Below are positions 26,494-33,483 of a DNA stretch of 38,348 nucleotides, in pieces. Origin of the DNA: Brevinematia bacterium. Its GTDB lineage: Bacteria > Spirochaetota > Brevinematia > DTOW01. The first letter of the stretch is position 1. Each line of letters begins with the position of its first letter. The DNA is taken from positions 1-38,348 of the forward strand of contig JBCNVF010000099.1 in NCBI GenBank assembly GCA_039630355.1, given 5' to 3'. Under the pieces are notes generated by a model. The model was not told the DNA's origin. It saw only the letters and a list, made by a program, of their open reading frames with translations, and searched no databases. The translations under genes were made by a program, and so were the position numbers.

Positions 26494-26805
26494 CTATGGA
26501 GAAATTGTCTCTTTGTTTAGCCATTCCAGATACTCTCGGTTTACATTCTCAACGTTTAGTGCAACTATTTCAGGAACTGTGTAGGGATGATTTGATTTTA
26601 TGAAATCACGGAGCTTTTCAAAAAGTTCTTTTTTGGTCTTCATTACTAGTAGATCCTCACTGTCTCTTTCTATTTTACCTTGCCAGTGATAAATACTTTG
26701 AACATTTTGTATGATATTGACACAAGCTACTAGCCTTGCTTCAATAACTTTTTCGGCAAGTTCTTTTCCTTTACCCGATGGAATTGTGCATATAACTACT
26801 ATCAT
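26494..26805 (-). CDS. cutA: Divalent-cation tolerance protein CutA
   Basis: This small trimeric cytoplasmic CutA1-family protein is 103 aa and ferredoxin-like. It is linked to copper and divalent-cation tolerance, though its exact role is debated. Family motifs run throughout: MIVVICTIPSGKGKELAEKV, ARLVACVNIIQNVQSIYHWQ, GKIERDSEDLLVMKTKK and HPYTVPEIVALNVENVN, ending YLEWLNKET. The ATG at 26805 gives the standard start; the open frame runs 12 codons further up but into the promoter. There is no Shine-Dalgarno sequence; the -10 box is 6 nt from the ATG. It converges on miaB. Confidence 0.95.
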   Translation of the reverse strand: MIVVICTIPSGKGKELAEKVIEARLVACVNIIQNVQSIYHWQGKIERDSEDLLVMKTKKELFEKLRDFIKSNHPYTVPEIVALNVENVNREYLEWLNKETISP

Positions 26806-26811
26806 AAGAGT

Positions 26812-26841
26812 ATGATAAAAATTTCTTTTTGGAAAAATCAA
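26812..26841 (-). promoter_or_regulatory. cutA promoter (leaderless type)
   Basis: On the minus strand TTGATT (26836-26841), an 18-nt spacer and TATCAT (26812-26817) are followed by 6 nt and the ATG. Confidence 0.65.
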
Positions 26842-26859
26842 TTAACAAATTGCGATTCC

Positions 26860-27037
26860 CAATAAATTCCAGGGTTTAACAATTAGGTGTGGTTTTTGCA
26901 GTCTCTATTGAAACTGAGTGATACACTTTTTGATAAATGCCTAAAGAGAAATAATGTAAAGTCAAGTTTTGTGATTGATGAAAACCAAAAAGTTTAGAGT
27001 CTTTGCTTACTTGCCTAATGGAAATTGGAGTTTTTGG
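26860..27037 (+). repeat. Dispersed intergenic repeat, near-complete copy
   Basis: This copy of about 178 bp starts CAATAAATTCCAGGG, then AACAATTAGGTGTGG. It has the hairpin CAGTCTC-TATT-GAAACTG (26899-26916), GATAAATGCCTAAAGAG, and TGATGAAAACCAAAAAGTTT, shared with the 16101 copy. It ends GCTTACTTGCCTAATGGAAA. It fills most of the cutA/tRNA-Gly gap. Confidence 0.72.
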
Positions 27038-27043
27038 TTCTAG

Positions 27044-27073
27044 TTGCAAAAAAACATCTTGGACAATTACAAT
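27044..27073 (+). promoter_or_regulatory. tRNA-Gly(GCC) promoter
   Basis: TTGCAA (27044-27049), an 18-nt spacer and TACAAT (27068-27073) lie 28 nt before the tRNA. The same TTGCAA-N18 layout precedes the other tRNA-Gly gene. Confidence 0.55.
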
Positions 27074-27101
27074 ATATAAGGCTGAAGATTGAGAATAGTT
27101 T

Positions 27102-27174
27102 GCGGGAATAGCTCAGTTGGTAGAGCGCTTCCTTGCCAAGGAAGAGGTCGCGGGGTCAAGTCCCGTTTCCCGCT
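27102..27174 (+). tRNA. tRNA-Gly (anticodon GCC), G54 variant
   Basis: The tRNA is 73 nt. The acceptor stem GCGGGAA pairs with TTCCCGC, with discriminator T. The D loop AGCTCAGTTGGTAGAGC is normal. The anticodon loop is TTGCCAA in a CTTCC/GGAAG stem. The T arm is GCGGG-GTCAAGT-CCCGT, so position 54 is G instead of the near-universal T. CCA is not encoded. A DUF2905 gene starts 5 nt after the 3' end. Confidence 0.93.
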
Positions 27175-27179
27175 CATTG

Positions 27180-27401
27180 ATGGCAGAGATAGGTAAATTC
27201 TTCCTTATCCTAGGTTTGGCTATTGCCTTTGTAGGAATCCTTTTTATGCTCCTGCCTAAAATTGATTTCAAGGGGCTTCCAGGAGATATTTTCATAAAAA
27301 AAGATAACTTTGTGTTTTTCTTCCCCATTGTCACAAGTATCGTATTGAGTATTTTACTAAGCATAGTATTGACCGTAATATTCTCTCTGTTTAGAAAGTA
27401 A
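27180..27401 (+). CDS. DUF2905-family small membrane protein
   Basis: This 73-aa protein has two transmembrane segments (about residues 6-26 and 45-69). The family hallmark GLPGDIFIKKDNFVFFFP lies between them. DUF2905 has no established function and is widespread in diverse bacteria, often near translation or recombination genes. The longer frame from 27117 runs through the tRNA-Gly and is not real. The ATG at 27180 is 5 nt after the tRNA 3' end, so the two share a transcript and no Shine-Dalgarno sequence would survive tRNA cleavage. Confidence 0.88.
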   Translation: MAEIGKFFLILGLAIAFVGILFMLLPKIDFKGLPGDIFIKKDNFVFFFPIVTSIVLSILLSIVLTVIFSLFRK

Positions 27402-27540
27402 CCTCTAAAGGTCAGAATCATTCTTTCAATAAAGCATCATATTACCTTGTAGAAAGACTTAAAGATCAAAAAAGTATGAAAATCTGTTACTGTTTTCAAG
27501 TCTTTCCTATAACAAGCTTGGAAGCAGAAACCTAGAAAAA

Positions 27541-27924
27541 TTAGAGTTTCTCCTTGACATTAGTCTGTACTTTTGGTTCTTTAGCGGGCATGGAACAGTT
27601 ACCGTTGAAAATACAACCAGATTCAATGTAAAGGTCTGGGGTCTTTATATCACCCGTTAGTTTAGCACCACTTATCATTTCTAGCTTTTCCGTAGCCTCG
27701 ACATTTCCAACTATCTCCCCGTAATTGGTAATAGTAGCAGCCTTTATTTGAGCTCTTACTAGAGCTTTAGGTCCTACTACAAGATGACCTGTTGCATCAA
27801 TTTCTCCTTCAAACACGCCCTTTATCATCAAGGAAGTTGAAAACTTCAAAGTACCCTTGAAAGATATATCTTCAGCAAGAACAGTATTAATGTTTTTTTC
27901 ATCAATGATATGTTCTTTTGGCAT
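27541..27924 (-). CDS. Bactofilin-family cytoskeletal protein
   Basis: This polymer-forming bactofilin (DUF583) is 127 aa. These proteins form a beta-helical core, assemble into filaments and help set cell shape or localise wall enzymes. The core here runs from about residue 14 to 105, with short repeated turns: GTLKFSTSLMIKGVFEGEID, HLVVGPKALVRAQIKA, NYGEIVGNVEATEKLEM and GAKLTGDIKTPDLYIESG. The termini are short and charged, as usual. The ATG at 27924 has GGAGG 5 nt upstream; a TTG at 27936 lies in that Shine-Dalgarno region. No M23 peptidase partner is adjacent. Confidence 0.93.
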   Translation of the reverse strand: MPKEHIIDEKNINTVLAEDISFKGTLKFSTSLMIKGVFEGEIDATGHLVVGPKALVRAQIKAATITNYGEIVGNVEATEKLEMISGAKLTGDIKTPDLYIESGCIFNGNCSMPAKEPKVQTNVKEKL

Positions 27925-28018
27925 ATTAACCTCCAATTAATTTAAAAGTCTTAGTTACCTTTTCATTATAGAGGATAAGTCAATTCTATTTCAAATTTTT
28001 TTTGGGACTGAAGTTTAC

Positions 28019-28240
28019 TCAAAAGTTTGGTATTTTTTTGTGGAAGAGTATTCTGAATACCTCGTGTTTGTAATTCATCCAAGCAATTCTCAAATCTCTC
28101 CTTCCTAACCCTAGCATACCTGCCTTACCTAGAAGGTAGAAGAATATAAAAGGATAACTTCCGCTATCTTTTTCCTGAGCTTGGATGGAAGGTCAAGTAG
28201 AAAGTTTTTTATAGTGATTTATAGTTTTTCTGTGATTCAT
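28019..28240 (-). pseudogene. Decayed small ORF behind a strong Shine-Dalgarno sequence
   Basis: AAAGGAGGT lies 4 nt before an ATG at 28240. The frame reads MNHRKTINHYKKLST and then TGA (28193). Slipping at the six-A run after codon 10 opens another frame that reads FLLDLPSKLRKKIAEVILLY and stops at 28129. The original frame beyond the TGA also reads protein-like (FYLLGKAGMLGLGRRDLRIA, then WMNYKHEVFRILFHKK) up to a stop at 28019. Coding-like stretches in alternating frames suggest a frameshifted remnant, with programmed frameshifting a remote alternative. No family is recognised. Confidence 0.4.
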
Positions 28241-28244
28241 ATAT

Positions 28245-28286
28245 ACCTCCTTTTGCCTTTATTTTACGAGGCAAGAGGAGGTTTTT
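28245..28286 (+). terminator. Strong hairpin with T-run; also buries a Shine-Dalgarno sequence
   Basis: ACCTCCTTTTGCCT (28245-28258) pairs with AGGCAAGAGGAGGT (28269-28282), with one G-T pair and a 10-nt loop. TTTT follows on the plus strand, so it can act as a rho-independent terminator ahead of pdxJ. On the minus strand the same stem contains the Shine-Dalgarno sequence of the decayed ORF at 28240. Confidence 0.65.
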
Positions 28287-28387
28287 CACTTTAATTTTTA
28301 TCAAATTCTCCTGCAAACTTCAGTAAACTATATTATGAATCTCCCCACAAAAAAATTTTAGACTTTATTGATAGAGCATAATACAAC

Positions 28388-28417
28388 TTGATAAAACCAC
28401 TTTGCTACATAAATAAT
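28388..28417 (+). promoter_or_regulatory. pdxJ promoter
   Basis: TTGATA (28388-28393), an 18-nt spacer and AATAAT (28412-28417) lie 8 nt before the GTG start. A TAAATA at 28410 (16-nt spacer) is an alternative -10. Confidence 0.45.
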
Positions 28418-28425
28418 CTATTTTA

Positions 28426-29181
28426 GTGAAGGTGCTAAAAAAGAAACTAGGAGTTAACATAGACCATGTTGCGACCTTAAGACAAGCCAGAAGGGGTGTG
28501 GAACCTGACCCAATATCTGTAATACCTATAGTAGAGCTTGCAGGTGCTGATAGTATAACGATGCATCTTAGAGAAGATAGGAGACATATTCAGGATAGGG
28601 ATGTTTTTCTTGCAAAGCAGATAATAAAAACCTCCCTTAATTTGGAGATGTCAATAAACGAGGAAATAGTAAAAATAGCACTTGATCTTGTGCCTAATGA
28701 GGTTTGCATAGTACCTGAACGTAGAGAAGAGATAACAACCGAGGGGGGACTGGACATAAAGCCGATTAAATCCAGACTTGAAGATGTCATAAGATCTCTT
28801 AGGAGTAAGGGAGTTGTTGTAAGTTTATTTGTTGAGCCTGAGAAAGAAGCAATTAGTTTATCTAAAGAGGTTGGGGCCGATTATATAGAGATTCACACGG
28901 GTAGGTATGCCAATTCTTCTGGCGATGTGATGCTTCTTGAGTTGAATAAGATAAGGGAAATGTCAGCATATGCTAGGTCTATAGGTTTAGGAGTAAACGC
29001 AGGACATGGACTAAACTACAAGAATGCTTACGACATTGCTACGATCCCTGAGATAGAAACCCTAAACATAGGGCATAGTATAATCAGTAGAGCAATATTT
29101 GTTGGAATAAGGCAAGCAGTTGTTGAGATGAAGGATATCATCCTCCGTGGCTACTACGACCTAATAGCCGCAAGGGATTAA
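28426..29181 (+). CDS. pdxJ: Pyridoxine 5'-phosphate synthase
   Basis: PdxJ condenses 1-deoxyxylulose 5-phosphate with 3-amino-2-oxopropyl phosphate to give pyridoxine 5'-phosphate, as a TIM-barrel octamer. The 251-aa product has LGVNIDHVATLRQARRG, ITMHLREDRRHIQDRD, NLEMSINEE, EVCIVPERREEITTEGG and GLGVNAGHGLNYKN, which carry the catalytic His and Glu residues. The start is GTG at 28426 with no Shine-Dalgarno sequence, 8-10 nt after the -10 box. The stop is 1 nt from the end of convergent argJ. Confidence 0.97.
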   Translation: MKVLKKKLGVNIDHVATLRQARRGVEPDPISVIPIVELAGADSITMHLREDRRHIQDRDVFLAKQIIKTSLNLEMSINEEIVKIALDLVPNEVCIVPERREEITTEGGLDIKPIKSRLEDVIRSLRSKGVVVSLFVEPEKEAISLSKEVGADYIEIHTGRYANSSGDVMLLELNKIREMSAYARSIGLGVNAGHGLNYKNAYDIATIPEIETLNIGHSIISRAIFVGIRQAVVEMKDIILRGYYDLIAARD

Positions 29182-29182
29182 C

Positions 29183-30379
29183 CTAAGTGTATTCTGCGTT
29201 TATCTTTACGTACTCATAACTCAGATCAGTAGTGAATAAGAAGTATTTTCTTTTTCCTGTGCCTAGGTCAACAAGTATATTGATGTTTTTGCCCTTTAAA
29301 ACGTCATTGCTAGGATATCCTAGGTAATTCCCCCTATCAAAGATAACCTTATCGTTTACTTTCACAACCAGTTTGTTTGGTTTTACCTGCTCACCTGCTG
29401 AACCAATTGCTGCTATAATTCTACCCCAGTTTGGATTTTCACCAAATAGCATAGTTTTTACTAAAAGAGAATTACCAATTTTTCTTGCTATACTCTGAGC
29501 TACTTTCTCCCTAGAAGCGTTTATCACTTCTATTTTCACAACTTTTGTAACCCCCTCACCATCCTCAACTATCATCATTGCCAAATCATTCAGGACTTCT
29601 CTCAGATAGTCTGTAAATAACTCAAAGTTTCTATCCTCTTTTTCTACAGAAAACTCCGACATTCCATTAGCTAGGACAAGAACAGTATCATTTGGGCTCA
29701 TGTCTCCGTCAACAGAAATCCTATTAAAGGTTTCATCTACCGCCTTTTTCAAAGCCTTTTGTAGCAATTCACAGGTTATTTTAGCATCTGTTGTAACGAA
29801 ACACAGCATTGTAGCCATCATAGGGTTTATCATTCCACTTCCTTTGCCTATCGCTCCGATTTTGAAGGTTTCAAGACCAGAGATATGTTGGATTGCTGTT
29901 TCCTTTATTTTGGTATCGGTAGTCATTATTCCTTCTGCGGAGTTGCTTGAGGAACTTTCATGTTTTATCCTTTCACATACTTTTGCAATGCCATATTCAA
30001 CAACATCCATAGGCAAAGGTTTTCCAATAATGCCAGTTGAGGCAACGAGAACGGAATTTTCACTAAAGCCCAATTTTTCTTCAACGAGCCTAGCCATCCT
30101 CCTAGCATCCTCTATCCCCCTCTCACCTGTTAAGCAATTTGCGTTACCACTGTTTGCTATTATGCCTCTTATTCCGGTAGGGTTCTTTTTCAAAATCTCC
30201 ATACTCACCAATACTGATGCAGACTTAAAGACATTTGTTGTAAAGACACCAGCAGAAACAGACGGAACTTCGGAAATTATAAGTGAGATGTCTTTTCTAC
30301 CTGATAGTTTTATTCCTCCGGCTACACCATTAGCTCTAAATCCTCTAGGAGCAGTAACACCTCCAGAAATTCTGCGCAT
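29183..30379 (-). CDS. argJ: Bifunctional glutamate N-acetyltransferase
   Basis: ArgJ transfers the acetyl group from N-acetylornithine to glutamate and, in bifunctional forms, also uses acetyl-CoA. It thereby makes the arginine pathway cyclic. The 398-aa proenzyme self-cleaves before the nucleophilic Thr in KGSGMINPMMATMLCFVTTD (about residues 179-198). Other marks are GGVTAPRGFRANGVAGGIK at the N-terminus, NSGNANCLTGERG, SVDGDMSPNDTVLVLANG and GENPNWGRIIAAIGSAG. GGAGGT lies 6 nt before the ATG. It cooperates with argC but is in a separate unit. Whether it is bifunctional cannot be told from sequence alone. Confidence 0.96.
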   Translation of the reverse strand: MRRISGGVTAPRGFRANGVAGGIKLSGRKDISLIISEVPSVSAGVFTTNVFKSASVLVSMEILKKNPTGIRGIIANSGNANCLTGERGIEDARRMARLVEEKLGFSENSVLVASTGIIGKPLPMDVVEYGIAKVCERIKHESSSSNSAEGIMTTDTKIKETAIQHISGLETFKIGAIGKGSGMINPMMATMLCFVTTDAKITCELLQKALKKAVDETFNRISVDGDMSPNDTVLVLANGMSEFSVEKEDRNFELFTDYLREVLNDLAMMIVEDGEGVTKVVKIEVINASREKVAQSIARKIGNSLLVKTMLFGENPNWGRIIAAIGSAGEQVKPNKLVVKVNDKVIFDRGNYLGYPSNDVLKGKNINILVDLGTGKRKYFLFTTDLSYEYVKINAEYT

Positions 30380-30531
30380 AAGCCACCTCCCAAAAATAAT
30401 TGTTTAAATTCTCGCCTCCCCGCTAATCATCAAATCCTAACACCACAAAACTTCAAAGCATTCCACTTTACAAGTATAAAACTTTACTTTGATGCTCTCA
30501 AATTACGATAATTATAGAAGTTGGAGCTAAG

Positions 30532-31551
30532 ATGAAGCTAAGCATAACTCCAGATGATTTGAAAACTGATCTAAAGGCTGTAGGAAGATTCTTCTACATC
30601 TTCATAGTTTCACTAACCATTTTTCTCGTCTTCTCACTTCTATACGGAGTGGAAAATGTCATAAAGATAACTTACATCTTAACAAAGCCTAATCTTCTAG
30701 ATGTAGTTTCAATATACTTCTTCAGCAACCTCATTGCTATTCTACCGTTCGTAACAATATTCTCCCTCGCATATTTTGCATACAAACTTGATTATAGATC
30801 CTTATCCGACATAGTAAGACTATCTGTAATACTAGGGGTCTTCATCTACATTTTATTCTTCGTAGCGATTCTGTTAACCCCACGAGTAGATGCTCTAGTC
30901 TTAAGTGCCTACAAAAATTTCTCTACCTCTCCTTCAACTCCTAAAAATTTGTTAACAAAATCTAAGATTCACTTTGTCGGAAATGAGAAAGTTGTGCCTA
31001 TTGTAATTCGGAAAAATTCCTTTGATGCAGTTGTTGTAAGAAAAGGTAAAACCCAAATTTACCACAACCTTAGAATAGTACCCTACGATAACGGAATAAG
31101 AATAAAAAGTGGTAAAACTCAAATTCTTGACATTCCTTACGAAAAAGTTATTCCTCCAAGCTTTGGTAAACTCTACGAGAAGATCTACAGAGGTTTTATG
31201 AAAATCGCAACACAATTTCCACTTACACGATACGTGGAAAAATTCTCATTCACCAGCTTTCTAAACCTTCTTCTTTATGTAGAAGCTCTGACGATAGGAA
31301 TGGTATATGTGATCTGGCTATTCAGAGACTACCCCACAACAAAAATATTGATCTTATCACTTATAGTTGCAGTGCTTGGAGTCACAGTTATGGGATTTCT
31401 GGGAAGTGTCTTTGAATTTATGAAATTCTCATCATTACTTGAAGGGATAAAAGACATAATCTCCGGATTAATGGCCATTACATTAGCTATACTAGTGGTT
31501 ATGGGAGCATACAAAATGGACCAGATACTGAAAGGTAGAGTAGGAGGATAA
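30532..31551 (+). CDS. Membrane protein with LptF/LptG-like topology
   Basis: This 339-aa protein is not recognised by strong motifs. It has six hydrophobic helices arranged three plus three (about residues 19-38, 58-84, 97-115, then 241-264, 270-294, 307-327). About 125 soluble, beta-rich residues separate the two halves. LptF and LptG, the LPS-export permeases, have this layout with a periplasmic jellyroll in the middle. After TM3 it reads LLTPRVDALV, comparable to the Pro-containing turn of that family. GGAG lies 5 nt before the ATG. The next gene, of similar layout, starts 1 nt after its stop. The LptF/G assignment is inference from topology and pairing. Confidence 0.5.
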   Translation: MKLSITPDDLKTDLKAVGRFFYIFIVSLTIFLVFSLLYGVENVIKITYILTKPNLLDVVSIYFFSNLIAILPFVTIFSLAYFAYKLDYRSLSDIVRLSVILGVFIYILFFVAILLTPRVDALVLSAYKNFSTSPSTPKNLLTKSKIHFVGNEKVVPIVIRKNSFDAVVVRKGKTQIYHNLRIVPYDNGIRIKSGKTQILDIPYEKVIPPSFGKLYEKIYRGFMKIATQFPLTRYVEKFSFTSFLNLLLYVEALTIGMVYVIWLFRDYPTTKILILSLIVAVLGVTVMGFLGSVFEFMKFSSLLEGIKDIISGLMAITLAILVVMGAYKMDQILKGRVGG

Positions 31552-31552
31552 A

Positions 31553-32431
31553 ATGTCTGGTTACGTAAGTATTAGACTACTTCTGTTCTTCATGTTGATA
31601 TTAACTGCACTTATCCTAATCTCGTACTTCATCTCTGGAGACGTAGATACAAATAAGTTCATAAGCTTTCTGAAAATATTTCTTTTTGAGCTACCAGTAG
31701 CAAGTACTTCAGCAATAGTAATAGTCTATACCTTTTTCTTAACTGAAAAAACCCTTACATCACTCCCATCAAGAAATCCAACCCTAGCGTTCATACCATC
31801 TGTATTCTTCACCCTAACAGTTGTTTTTCTCATCATCCTACTACAAGAGATAGTATTACCCTCTCTTGCTAAACAAAAGCTCACCACTGAAGGTGTAAAA
31901 AATGTTGTATTTGCTATTGACAAAAATAGGTATCTAGTTGTTGACAACGTTAAGTTTGACAACAATAAAAATGTTTACATTCTCAGTGGTGTTGATACCG
32001 TCAGTAAAGTAAACTTTTCAGTCATAAAAAGCTATAACAAGATAATCTACGATCCGTCAAAAAACACCCTAGCAATGGAGGGGAAAAAGTTGGATCTGAA
32101 TGGAAACTTAGAGAAAGTTTTGATATTCTTTGTTGACAGAAACTACTTTTTCAGTATATGGGAGTTTAACAAAGTAAAAGACTCTTTCTTTGTGTTTGAC
32201 CTAAAAACCTCGTTCTTAAACTTCATAATGTATGAAAAAATATTCATTCCTGTTATCTCGTTTGTAACGATGATGTTTGCTATAACACTTGGCTGGAAAT
32301 GGAGAATGAACAAAAGCACAAAACTTATGCCTATTTACATAATTGTTGGCTCAGTTGTGATACCAATAGCAGTTAAAATGGTATACTACCTTTCAATAAG
32401 AACTTTTGAGTTTCTAGTCTTCCCTTTCTGA
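31553..32431 (+). CDS. Membrane protein, second LptF/LptG-like partner
   Basis: This 292-aa protein is translationally coupled to the preceding gene: GGAGG lies in the upstream gene's last codons and the ATG is 2 nt after its stop codon ends. Helices are near 8-27, 43-63 and 79-102. A soluble beta-rich region covers about 105-225, and helices follow near 229-247 and 258-280 with a short hydrophobic end. TM3 ends LLQEIVLPSLAKQ, similar to the N-x-x-V-x-P turn seen in LptF/LptG. It is shorter than typical (about 350-400 aa). An alternative is an unrelated pair of envelope proteins. Confidence 0.48.
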   Translation: MSGYVSIRLLLFFMLILTALILISYFISGDVDTNKFISFLKIFLFELPVASTSAIVIVYTFFLTEKTLTSLPSRNPTLAFIPSVFFTLTVVFLIILLQEIVLPSLAKQKLTTEGVKNVVFAIDKNRYLVVDNVKFDNNKNVYILSGVDTVSKVNFSVIKSYNKIIYDPSKNTLAMEGKKLDLNGNLEKVLIFFVDRNYFFSIWEFNKVKDSFFVFDLKTSFLNFIMYEKIFIPVISFVTMMFAITLGWKWRMNKSTKLMPIYIIVGSVVIPIAVKMVYYLSIRTFEFLVFPF

Positions 32432-32511
32432 AACAGAAACTATCTTCCACTCTTTACCTAAGAAACTACGAATGGACAAATTCCAATCACAAACTTAGAA
32501 TTTTCACAAAT

Positions 32512-32541
32512 TTGCAAAATTCTGACTTTAATGAACATAAT
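32512..32541 (+). promoter_or_regulatory. tRNA-Gly(TCC) promoter
   Basis: TTGCAA (32512-32517), an 18-nt spacer and CATAAT (32536-32541) lie 19 nt before the tRNA. An inverted repeat AGAATTTT/AAAATTCT (32497-32523) overlaps the -35. Confidence 0.5.
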
Positions 32542-32560
32542 TATTTTGCCTAAGTACCGT

Positions 32561-32633
32561 GCGGGAATAGCTCAGTTGGTAGAGCATCGGCCTTCCAAGC
32601 CGAGGGTCGCGGGTTCGAGTCCCGTTTCCCGCT
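32561..32633 (+). tRNA. tRNA-Gly (anticodon TCC)
   Basis: The tRNA is 73 nt. The acceptor GCGGGAA pairs with TTCCCGC, with discriminator T. The anticodon loop is CTTCCAA in a TCGGC/GCCGA stem. The T arm is GCGGG-TTCGAGT-CCCGT with the normal T54. It reads GGA/GGG codons. CCA is not encoded. A secreted-protein gene begins 34 nt downstream on the same strand. Confidence 0.97.
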
Positions 32634-32667
32634 CATCTTTCTCTCTCATATTCCGACTATTCTATAG

Positions 32668-33483
32668 ATGAAAAACCTAAAGCATTCATTTCTTATTTCA
32701 CTTCTACTAATAATGTTTACATATTCCGCTTTTTGTGATGTTTTAACTTTCATATCATCAAATACTTACATAAACTGGACAAAAGGTATGATAGTCTCAG
32801 AGTTTTCGGGACACAGCGAATTCCTCATAGGTGAGGACTTTCATAGGAAAATACTCGATACCAAATATCTAGTCAAGAAAAAAATAATCTCAGAACTGTT
32901 ATTTCTAATCAAAAGCATTCCATTTGACGAAAATAGAAAAGTTGAAGACTTGTTTCTACTTTTCCCCGAAAAGAGAAAAGCACTTGTCTCACTTCTTGAA
33001 GCAAATGAAGTAAAAGACTTTAGATACTTTGGTGGCAAGGTCCTAGCAAGATACACTGTAGGAATATATGGTCAAAATGGCATCTTTAACATTCTCAGAC
33101 TACCATCTATCCCTAGAGACTATAGAGAGTTTATAAATCAAGCCGAACCTAAGGAATATACCGGATTACTGATATCCACGAAAAACCAAAAATTCAATAT
33201 CTCTCTTTCTGTTAAGATACTTTCTAAATCTGGTAAACTGGTCTACAGCTACGCAGATTATAGGGGTAAAAGCAACTACATCCACTTTTTCAGATCACTA
33301 AAAGATGCTATTGATAGCGGAATATTCGGAAACAATATTATATATACCACACCCTTGAAAATAGAAGGAGAAAATCTCACAGATATAGTGCTTGACGACT
33401 CTGTAGTAGAAAAAATTCTCACAACTAGTGAAAACCACAACATATTCTTTGACGGAAAGGTAGGAATAATACTAGGAAACTAA
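32668..33483 (+). CDS. Secreted protein, possibly LPP20/FlgT-like
   Basis: This 271-aa exported protein has a signal peptide (MKNLKHSFLISLLLIMFTYS, likely cut after SAFC-D or nearby). The function is not firmly recognised. A central segment, KEYTGLLISTKNQKF followed by LSVKILSKSGKLVYSY, resembles a motif I recall from LPP20/FlgT-like envelope proteins (Y-T-G-L-I-I-D-A-R-G ... P-R-I-L-D-E-D-G-x-x-V-Y). Here it is degenerate. No flagellar gene is nearby. The gene follows tRNA-Gly(TCC) by 34 nt and probably shares its transcript. Its stop overlaps the end of convergent nfi by 4 nt. Confidence 0.7.
   Translation: MKNLKHSFLISLLLIMFTYSAFCDVLTFISSNTYINWTKGMIVSEFSGHSEFLIGEDFHRKILDTKYLVKKKIISELLFLIKSIPFDENRKVEDLFLLFPEKRKALVSLLEANEVKDFRYFGGKVLARYTVGIYGQNGIFNILRLPSIPRDYREFINQAEPKEYTGLLISTKNQKFNISLSVKILSKSGKLVYSYADYRGKSNYIHFFRSLKDAIDSGIFGNNIIYTTPLKIEGENLTDIVLDDSVVEKILTTSENHNIFFDGKVGIILGN

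Larger units (their letters stand above)
27925..28425. other. 500-bp gap between bactofilin and pdxJ
   Basis: The gap has no intact gene. It holds a decayed minus-strand small ORF (28019-28240), a 14-bp hairpin (28245-28286), the shared 15-mer AATTTTAGACTTTAT (28354-28368) and the pdxJ promoter. Confidence 0.5.

Noticed and set aside
27117-27179. N-terminal extension of the DUF2905 protein
   Set aside because: It is the translated tRNA-Gly(GCC). The DUF2905 family start fits the ATG at 27180.
27452-27506. GAAAGACTT/AAGTCTTTC inverted repeat between the DUF2905 and bactofilin genes
   Set aside because: The 9-bp arms are perfect but 37 nt apart and no T-run follows. It could be chance in AT-rich sequence.
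29700-30407. 235-aa open frame on the plus strand
   Set aside because: It lies wholly antisense to argJ, whose motifs are unmistakable. Its long stretches of Ile/Ser/Leu are typical of a shadow frame.
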